Positions 1-6,100 of a stretch of DNA of 8,166 nt are shown here, piece after piece. The DNA comes from Bacteroidales bacterium. GTDB taxonomy: Bacteria > Bacteroidota > Bacteroidia > Bacteroidales > WCHB1-69. Position 1 is the stretch's first letter. The number at the start of each line of letters is the position of its first letter. A program made the translations under genes and the position numbers. The notes under the pieces were generated by a model, which was not told where the DNA came from, did not search any database, and saw nothing but the letters and a program-made list of their open reading frames with translations. Where the stretch lies: contig JAISTU010000179.1 in assembly GCA_031272415.1 (NCBI GenBank), forward strand, positions 1-8,166, given 5' to 3'.

Positions 1-15
1 ATGCCACGTCTCTAC
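1..15. repeat. Possible half of a palindromic element at the window edge
   Basis: The first 15 bases, ATGCCACGTCTCTAC, read GTAGAGACGTGGCAT on the minus strand, 27 bp past the stop of the 264-residue gene. From memory, this looks like one arm of a dispersed inverted repeat (GTAGAGACGTGGC with GCCACGTCTCTAC) seen in several genomes. The other arm would lie outside the window, so this cannot be confirmed here; it could act as a terminator. Confidence 0.3.
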
Positions 16-41
16 ATTAACATTATTTTGTATTTTTAATT

Positions 42-836
42 TTAATTAACTACAAATTTCCCTCTCCAATTACCGATTTTGATAAAATACATCCCTTGTG
101 GGAGATGTGAAACATCAACTATTATTTCGGATTGGTGATTGATGATTGACGATTGTTGAACACGACCTAAAACATCTATAATCTCCACATTTTCACCATC
201 TTTTAATTGATAATTTTTAATTTTCAATTCAGAAGAAGCGGGATTGGGATAAATTTGCAAATGATTTTCTTCTGATACCAAACTCACCGCACTGGGGAAA
301 TCAAAATAAAATGTATCAATATACATATTTGCCAAAAAGACAGAATCCGAATATTTTCCATCCATACTTGTCTTAAAGATAGAGGTCTGCATTTCCAATC
401 TCACACCACTTTGAACATCTGCATAATTTCTAAGTAGTTTAACAAACTCATCCTCAAGGTTGTATGGAGATGGTGAAAGGGGATAATATGCAAACGAATC
501 AGGTGCAATATCTTTATCTACATAATATGTATAGGCATAAGTCCACCGCGAGATTCCGACAGTGTCTACATAAGCAGTCAATGATGTGCTGGCAACAAAT
601 GTATCAGTACTTTTGATTGTATCTTCCCTAATGTTTTGCCATCCAAACAAAAAATAGCACATTGTGTTTTTGTCAACAAGAATATGCGCCTGATTCAGAT
701 TGTTTGTATCTTCGCCTACTAATTCATAACCTTGCCAAACCACTTTCAACCGCAAAGTATCACAGTTTTGTGCCGATAAATGAAAACAAAGACAATTCAA
801 AACAAAAACTAATAAGTATAATGTTATTCTTTTCAT
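42..836 (-). CDS. T9SS type A sorting domain-containing secreted protein, function unknown
   Basis: The 264-residue protein starts with a Sec signal peptide (basic KR, hydrophobic residues about 4-20, likely cleavage after S-A-Q at 21-23). Residues 24-190 match no family I recognise; they are rich in Thr, Tyr, Asp and alternating hydrophobics, which suggests a beta-rich extracellular domain. Residues 195-264 form a type A T9SS sorting domain: IYPNPAS at 195-201, EIIDVLGR at 218-225, DVSHLPQGMYFIKI at 241-254, and a final basic strand ending FVVN. Such cargo is exported by Sec, moved across the outer membrane by the T9SS, and is usually trimmed and anchored at the surface or released. The gene lies 30 bp after the stop of the upstream gene, so co-transcription is likely. 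The start is clear because the ATG directly precedes the signal peptide. Two stretches of the sorting domain (residues 203-212 and 227-236) are encoded by 7-bp periodic DNA. Export route is well supported; biochemical role is unknown. Confidence 0.9.
   Translation of the reverse strand: MKRITLYLLVFVLNCLCFHLSAQNCDTLRLKVVWQGYELVGEDTNNLNQAHILVDKNTMCYFLFGWQNIREDTIKSTDTFVASTSLTAYVDTVGISRWTYAYTYYVDKDIAPDSFAYYPLSPSPYNLEDEFVKLLRNYADVQSGVRLEMQTSIFKTSMDGKYSDSVFLANMYIDTFYFDFPSAVSLVSEENHLQIYPNPASSELKIKNYQLKDGENVEIIDVLGRVQQSSIINHQSEIIVDVSHLPQGMYFIKIGNWRGKFVVN
130..157. repeat. Four 7-bp units GATTGNN inside the sorting domain
   Basis: Units start at 130, 137, 144 and 151 on the plus strand; each begins GATTG followed by GT, AT, AC or TT. 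On the coding strand the unit is NNCAATC. Because 7 is not a multiple of 3, the repeat rotates through all frames and encodes residues 227-236 (QQSSIINHQS) without a peptide repeat, so the periodicity belongs to the DNA and not the protein. Confidence 0.8.
203..230. repeat. Four 7-bp units of the NAATTNN type inside the sorting domain
   Basis: Read on the minus strand, 7-base units GAATTGA, AAATTAA, AAATTAT and CAATTAA run without a gap from 230 down to 203. They encode residues 203-212 (ELKIKNYQLK). The tract has the same unit length, copy number and total length as the tract at 130-157, from which it is separated by 45 bp. High A/T content makes chance similarity easier here than in the other tract. 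Confidence 0.65.
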
Positions 837-850
837 AAAAAACTTTTTTA

Positions 851-870
851 AATATGAAATATAAATTTAA
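851..870 (-). promoter_or_regulatory. Shared leader element, copy upstream of the 264-aa gene
   Basis: On the plus strand this stretch is AATATGAA followed directly by ATATAAATTTAA. The same two blocks, separated by an extra TA, precede the 717-residue gene at 3038-3059. Both copies end 14-17 bp before the ATG with a homopolymer-rich spacer between. This copy overlaps the stop codon and last coding base of the upstream gene. Its position fits an A/U-rich translation-enhancing leader or part of a promoter; the sequence does not decide which. Confidence 0.45.
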
Positions 871-3020
871 AACCTTCTAACCGCACGTAAGCAGGCACGA
901 GTATTTCCTGAACGCAATATTTTTGTTGCAGGTTTACTTCCGTTTGTCTGTACAGCGTATAACTTTCCATAATTTGGGGAGTCTGCCTGTGTAGATGACC
1001 AATAAATAGCCTGAGGGTATAGTACAGATTCAGGCATTATTGCCACCAGTAAAGAATCCAATGTTATGATATTAGAAAGGATGTAAAATAATTCATTAAT
1101 GGCAGGGAAATACCAACCATCTCCCAAACTTACACACCATCGCACGGCTTCAAGACTTTCCCATCTTTGTGTATCTTCATAAGAGGCCATTACAAAACCT
1201 TCTATCCATTCAAGCATTTTATTAGTATTGTAGGCTCCATCTAATGAATCAACTGCGTCCCAAAAATTTGTATAGTCCGAAACCCCATTGCCATTTTTCC
1301 CGTATCCTTCAGCAAGGGATACTATTTTTCCATGCAAACCGTATGCAATGTTGTTTATTGTATATGCCGTATCTGCCAGCCAATAAACCATGCCTTCCGC
1401 CTCACCCTCTGAATTATAATAAATATCACCGACCTTATAGCCTTCTCTGAATACAAAAGTAATCCATTCATCTGCCGTATCCCTTTTTACTAATGTTTGT
1501 ACTTCTATTTTTTGTTCTCCAAAACAAGTTGCAAAACAAACAAATTTATAATGATTGTCTGCCCCAAAAGAGAATTGTGCATCTGCAGGAGATAACGTCA
1601 ATACGGTATCGTTATATATTTTTTTAACGGCTTGATTTGTTGTTCTATTTTTGACAATAATACTATCAAAAGGCAAAAATGTACCATCTTCTAATTTTGC
1701 AGTAAAATTAATATTGACACTATCAAAGTCTATTTTTTCTCCAAATTTTTTAACAACTCGAAGATAGGCTCTATAATATTTTGGAAATTTCATGCACCCC
1801 ATGTCTAATATTGAGGTTTGATAGGTCGGATAAAATCGCCAGTATAGTGTCAACACACCGTCGTCATAGTAGGTTGTTGAAGACCAATAATGACAGGCAG
1901 TTTCGGTTGTTATAGTATCTGCTTTAGGGATCGTCTTTAATGTAGGATTTATGGTTGAGACTGTTATATAACTAATATTTAGTATTTCATATATAGCAGG
2001 AATATACCAATCTGTACCTGCGGACAAAGTGTCTATATAGTCCAGAGACTGAAACCCGGGATATACAGTGGTAGTATCTCTACATTGTCTCATCATTTTT
2101 GTATTCCACTCGCCGTCAGAACTATCAAAAGCAGGAATATAACCTGTTCCAACACTCCACTGTACTCCATCACCCGTTGATGTATGAGGCTGATATTGAG
2201 GCTCTTGTATATACAGCATTTTTCCACGTGTACCATACGCAATAGAATCTGCCATTTGTACAGTATCGGCGAGCCACCAAACTATTCCCTCCGGTTTACC
2301 CAAACTGTCATAATAAATATCCCCGACTTTGTACAATGTTGGAAAGGTGAAAGTAACGGTTTTGTCTGTCAATTGCAACGTATCAAAAATGCTCATTCCT
2401 TTTTGCTGTTCTTTGTAGGTACAATGTCCAACATAGGTCAATTCGTCATCAGAAGCATAATTCTTTTCAACAACTAATTTTTGTTTTTTTAGATTACTTG
2501 TTCCTTGATAAACAGAACGCATGGAGAACGTCCCATTGCCTTTTTGTGCCAACATTTTGACCGTTTGAGTACCTTTAGATGTTTTTATAGTTAAAAGGTA
2601 TAATTGTGGAGTTGCAACACCGATTTCTAAATTATAACTTCCTGCTTGCAATGACTGATTAAATGCCACACATTGTTTGCCATTTAAATCATATAATGAA
2701 ACATCAATGTTTTCATTTTCAGAAAGTTGCAAATTTATCACGGTGTTTCCATTAAATGGATTGGGGATGTTTTGAGAAATCAGAAAAGAAGGGCCGGAAA
2801 TATTATTTATTCCGGTTGCTTGTTTTTTGATAATAAAAACAGTATCAGGATAGTATATTGTCTCTGACCATCCTTTTGTACGATTGATAATTTCTACGCT
2901 ATCCAACGCAATATAAGAATTGTCGGATAATTGTGCCGTAAAAATAATTTTTACACTGTCTTGTGCTTGCAGTATGCCTGCTAATAATGCCATGTTTGCT
3001 ATAATGCTTAACTTTTTCAT
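867..3020 (-). CDS. Secreted tandem Lcl/DUF1566 (FISUMP-like) protein with an internal T9SS-like domain
   Basis: The 717-residue protein has a signal peptide (residues 1-20, likely cleavage after L-Q-A-Q). Residues 21-69 hold a small domain with the signature NRTKGW..TIYYPDTV. Residues 78-158 resemble a T9SS type A/FlgD-like Ig domain (SQNIPNPFNG at 82-91, VSLYDLNGK at 107-115, YLLTIKTSKG at 141-150), here internal rather than C-terminal. Residues 230-426 are a first Lcl/DUF1566-like module: YKVGDIYY at 230, WWLADT at 248, GKMLYI at 266, WYIPAI at 338, YWSST at 378, LRVVKKF at 420. Residues 433-717 repeat the N-terminal domain and the Lcl module without the inserted domain: NRTT at 458, YKVGDIYY at 528, YWLADT at 546, WYFPAI at 636, YWSST at 673, ending LRAVRRF. 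DUF1566-type modules are common in bacterial extracellular proteins but have no established activity. With no terminal sorting domain and no lipobox, the final location is uncertain. The ATG follows an A-rich leader and directly starts the signal peptide. Confidence 0.9.
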   Translation of the reverse strand: MKKLSIIANMALLAGILQAQDSVKIIFTAQLSDNSYIALDSVEIINRTKGWSETIYYPDTVFIIKKQATGINNISGPSFLISQNIPNPFNGNTVINLQLSENENIDVSLYDLNGKQCVAFNQSLQAGSYNLEIGVATPQLYLLTIKTSKGTQTVKMLAQKGNGTFSMRSVYQGTSNLKKQKLVVEKNYASDDELTYVGHCTYKEQQKGMSIFDTLQLTDKTVTFTFPTLYKVGDIYYDSLGKPEGIVWWLADTVQMADSIAYGTRGKMLYIQEPQYQPHTSTGDGVQWSVGTGYIPAFDSSDGEWNTKMMRQCRDTTTVYPGFQSLDYIDTLSAGTDWYIPAIYEILNISYITVSTINPTLKTIPKADTITTETACHYWSSTTYYDDGVLTLYWRFYPTYQTSILDMGCMKFPKYYRAYLRVVKKFGEKIDFDSVNINFTAKLEDGTFLPFDSIIVKNRTTNQAVKKIYNDTVLTLSPADAQFSFGADNHYKFVCFATCFGEQKIEVQTLVKRDTADEWITFVFREGYKVGDIYYNSEGEAEGMVYWLADTAYTINNIAYGLHGKIVSLAEGYGKNGNGVSDYTNFWDAVDSLDGAYNTNKMLEWIEGFVMASYEDTQRWESLEAVRWCVSLGDGWYFPAINELFYILSNIITLDSLLVAIMPESVLYPQAIYWSSTQADSPNYGKLYAVQTNGSKPATKILRSGNTRACLRAVRRF
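870..1724 (-). repeat. Protein-level repeat unit 2 (uninterrupted copy)
   Basis: This encodes residues 433-717. It begins DSVNINFTAKL, contains NRTT and IYNDTV, and then runs directly into YKVGDIYY, YWLADT, WYFPAI, YWSST and LRAVRRF. Compared with unit 1 it lacks the T9SS-like domain, so it shows what the undisturbed unit looks like. Confidence 0.75.
1743..2960 (-). repeat. Protein-level repeat unit 1 (interrupted copy)
   Basis: This encodes residues 21-426 of the 717-residue protein. It begins DSVKIIFTAQL, contains NRT and IYYPDTV, is interrupted by the T9SS-like domain (about residues 70-165, bases 2526-2813), and ends with the Lcl-like module closing LRVVKKF. It pairs with the unit at 870-1724. 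Similarity is clear in the translation but has drifted at the DNA level, so the duplication is old. Confidence 0.75.
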
Positions 3021-3026
3021 AAAATA

Positions 3027-3037
3027 TTTTTTTTTTT
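3027..3037 (-). promoter_or_regulatory. A11 homopolymer in the leader of the 717-aa gene
   Basis: Eleven consecutive T on the plus strand give A11 in the minus-strand transcript, ending 6 nt before the ATG at 3018-3020. No Shine-Dalgarno sequence is present, which is usual in Bacteroidota, where A-rich sequence just before the start promotes initiation. The run is long enough to be prone to slippage. Confidence 0.5.
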
Positions 3038-3059
3038 AATATGAATAATATAAATTTAA
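3038..3059 (-). promoter_or_regulatory. Shared leader element, copy upstream of the 717-aa gene
   Basis: On the plus strand this is AATATGAA, TA, then ATATAAATTTAA: the same as the copy at 851-870 except for the 2-bp insertion. It lies between the terminator hairpin and the A11 tract ahead of the start codon. It contains the self-complementary TAAATTTA, seven of eight matches to the Bacteroides -7 consensus TAnnTTTG, but no well-placed TTTG partner was found, so a promoter role is only possible. Confidence 0.45.
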
Positions 3060-3074
3060 TTTCCAATAATAAGA

Positions 3075-3106
3075 ACGTCAGAGCAACAAAAATATTGCCC
3101 TGACGT
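3075..3106 (-). terminator. Hairpin terminator after the giant gene
   Basis: Twelve-base arms at 3075-3086 (ACGTCAGAGCAA) and 3095-3106 (TTGCCCTGACGT) enclose an 8-base loop, starting 12 bp past the stop of the giant gene. In the minus-strand transcript all twelve positions pair, one as a G-U wobble; in a plus-strand transcript that position would be an A-C mismatch, so the stem suits the minus-strand RNA better. The bases after it in the direction of transcription read TCTTATTATT, a broken U-tract, while a cleaner T-run flanks the other side. It probably ends or attenuates transcription of the giant gene before the next one. Confidence 0.7.
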
Positions 3107-3117
3107 AATTTTTTATT

Positions 3118-6100
3118 TTACTGTTTTACAATATGTTTGTTAATTGTTCTACCGTTACTAAATATTGTCCGTACAAAATACATGCCCGGTGCTAAAACAG
3201 AAAGGTCAATATCTGCTTTTGTTGCCGATAAATTTCTATCTATCAAAGCCTTACCAATTATGTCAAAAATTTGTACTTGTACTATATTAACATCTGTCGC
3301 ATCTGTTGCAATAATGTGCAAAATATTGTCCGTTGGATTAGGATATATCTGTAAATCAGGCTCTTGTTGCCTATTTTTGTCTCCTTGTTGTGCGCCCTGT
3401 GGATTAATACTTTCGGGCGGTGCAAGGAACAAGTTATCAGTGACTAAACAGTCAGCCAAAAAATCGGTATAGTAAAGTGTTGAAATGGGATACCCAAAAC
3501 GTTCTAATATAGATTTTGCTTTAATGGCTGCCAGCCCAAATTCTGCATGGAATGCTATATCTTCTAATGTATGCCAATGGGAGTTACTTTCGTTCAATAT
3601 CTGACCGCAAAAAAGAGATTGTTCTATTAACAGGCATTGCCTATATTTGTCATATTCATTTGCCTCATAGTCAGGGAATTGGGTCATAATGTTATTTAAA
3701 ATATTATCCATGGTTTGAAATTGACCTATTTCTAATGCGGATTCTATTGTAGCATAAGAAGCATGCAAAGTTTCTTCTCTTTGAGACCAAATATTGTATT
3801 GTTCTCTGTCAAAAGTTTCAGCATAAGGATTTAAAATGACATCAAAAGCATATCTGCACAGTAGTGCAATATCTTCTTTTAGTTTTACGATTTCAAAAAA
3901 AGCAACAATTTGAGGCTCATCTTGCATAACAACCCAATTTTCACCTACAACTGCCCAGTCAATAGGTGCAACAGATGCATTGAGATAGAGGTCTTTATAT
4001 TCCAAAATTTTATCATTCAACAATGCATTGACTTCATTATAAACTTGGTCTAATGTAGACAAGGCTGGAACTACTTCCGACTCAATAGCATCAAGGAGTA
4101 TTGTAACATCTGCCATATCAATCATTTCTCCAATCCTCCCCAAGCGGTTCCAATGTATATCATAACAACTGCCTGATATACTTGTCTGCGATTTATATAC
4201 ATATTCCCAAACATGCAACGGTTCAAAATAAGTCGGATACCCACCCCAAAAATAAAGTAATGTATTTGAAGTATTTTCATAAATATTTGTTGCCGACTGA
4301 ACGGGATGGAATAAGTTTCTTGCAGGTCGATTGGGCAATCCTTGAGCATGACGAATATTTAAGGGAATAGAACTTGATACAGGAATAGGAGTTACTGTAG
4401 CCAAATCTTCTACCAAAATATCTTTGCAATTATTGTTGAATGTATTACAACGGTATTGCAGACCAGTACAAGATTCCGGTTTTGTTGATTCCTCTGCATT
4501 TGTTCCTGTTGAAATTGTTGCATTTAATAATTTTGTAAATGTATTATTTTCTATTACATTATTGCCTGTGCCTGAATTATTGATATGTACCCCTATTCCA
4601 TTGTTTGCGTCATTGATAAACGAATTATTGTCAATAACATAACCATGTGAAAAAGATAATTGTACTCCTATCGGTTCAGGGTATACGGTAGTGAGGTTAA
4701 AATGGCAAACGCCTATGGCAATTCTATCTGCATATTCACCGGAAACGGCAATTTTATTGCCAAAAAATTGTGATTGACTAATACTGGACGCCCTTGTTCC
4801 TGAATTGATAACATGTATTGCACTGGAAAAACCTGAAAATGTATTTTGTTTTTCAGAGATGCCCGGACAACAGATAATATTCATACCTGCTCCTGCAAGC
4901 AGAACTCCTGCATTGTTGCAATAAATACCAATAGTAGGGTGTAGCAATAATCGAGTACTGTCTTCTATGTCAGATAAATCAGATAAAAATGGTACTTGGC
5001 AGAGAAAATCACAGCCTGCAAATTTCACATTACGAACACCATACAACTTTACCATAGGTTCTATCTCTGACATATCAACATAAGTTGCCATGTCTGTCGT
5101 AAATGTACAGCGAGTAAAATAACTAACATTATTTGCTGCTGTATAGATGGATACTTTATAATTTTCAAAAGGTCTAAACTCTATGGATGTTTTATTATTG
5201 ATAAAATGAGCATTATCGGCTTTAACAATACCGCCTCCTTCGCGTAAATTGCTTGAATTGCCAACATAAATACCACACTTTGCATTCTGAATAATCGCAT
5301 CATTTCTCAATTCTACAACACCCTGATTATTGTTATTTTGGTCTGTAATCGTTAAAATACAAAAGGAACTTGTATTTGCTATATTGCCTGTTCCCCGCAC
5401 TTCAATTCCTTCCCAAAGGTCATCATTACATTCATTTGTCAGCATACCACCGTCAACAATCAATTTTCCACCTTTTTCAACAATAATTTTACCTGTCGGA
5501 GTGGAATATATTCTTCCCTGTAATTCTAATGTATATCCTGCAGGAATGGTCAATGTCGAACCTAATATATAGTCCCCTGTCCATACTTCGTGTATCAATT
5601 GTATATTAGGGGCTGGCTGATAAGCAGGACCGCTGTACATAATAACATTGATATAAAATTTTGCCAAAGTTCTATTATATGTCAAATTCGCAGGTTCAGC
5701 ACATATCCATGCATTAGGGTCTATTCCGGCACCTTGTACAATGACTGTATTCGTCCCTTGTCCTGCAACAATCCGTAAACTATTGCTGCAAGTCCAAGTG
5801 ATACTTGTATTTGCAGGCACATTATTAGGTAAATGAAGTGTATAAGTTTTTGTATTACACATTTCAATCTCTCTATCGCCTGTAATGTAGGTTTCAATCT
5901 CATTGATAAGGTAATTTCTCATAGAAGCATTGATAGTAATATGTTCCATATTTTCATTTGTCGGTGCCCAATAACTTGCAAAAGGGGTCTTCCCTTGATC
6001 GACTAAATTTACGTTTAGATTTTCACAAGGATAATCGGTTCCATGTTGATACCCCAAAGCAGATGCAGTTGGTATAAAACAATGTCCGGGATAAGACAGT

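Noticed and set aside
1244..1450. Plus-strand open frame of 68 codons inside the 717-residue gene
   Set aside because: It lies wholly opposite a well-supported Lcl-like module, has no recognisable domain or plausible start context, and its composition is that of a shadow frame.
2184..2477. Plus-strand open frame of 97 codons
   Set aside because: It is antisense to conserved residues (YKVGDIYY, WWLADT) of the 717-residue gene; no motif, signal peptide or start-site context supports it.
3064..3090. Possible Bacteroides-type promoter (TTTG at 3087-3090 and TATTATTG at 3064-3071 on the minus strand) before the 717-residue gene
   Set aside because: The -7-like box has one mismatch, the 15-bp spacing is short, and both parts are in or beside the terminator hairpin; too weak to list as a feature.
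3137..3472. Plus-strand open frame of 111 codons with hydrophobic patches
   Set aside because: It is the complement of the sorting domain of the giant protein, whose YPNP, FDIIG and LAPGMYF motifs show the minus strand is coding.
4122..4349. Minus-strand open frame of 75 codons in another frame of the giant gene
   Set aside because: It is overlapped fully by the long in-frame coding sequence and shows no domain of its own.
4414..5601. CRISPR-like or tandem DNA repeat array in the beta-helix region, suggested by recurrent NN-x-F rungs
   Set aside because: The rungs recur at the protein level with irregular spacing and different codons; there are no identical direct repeats or regular spacers.
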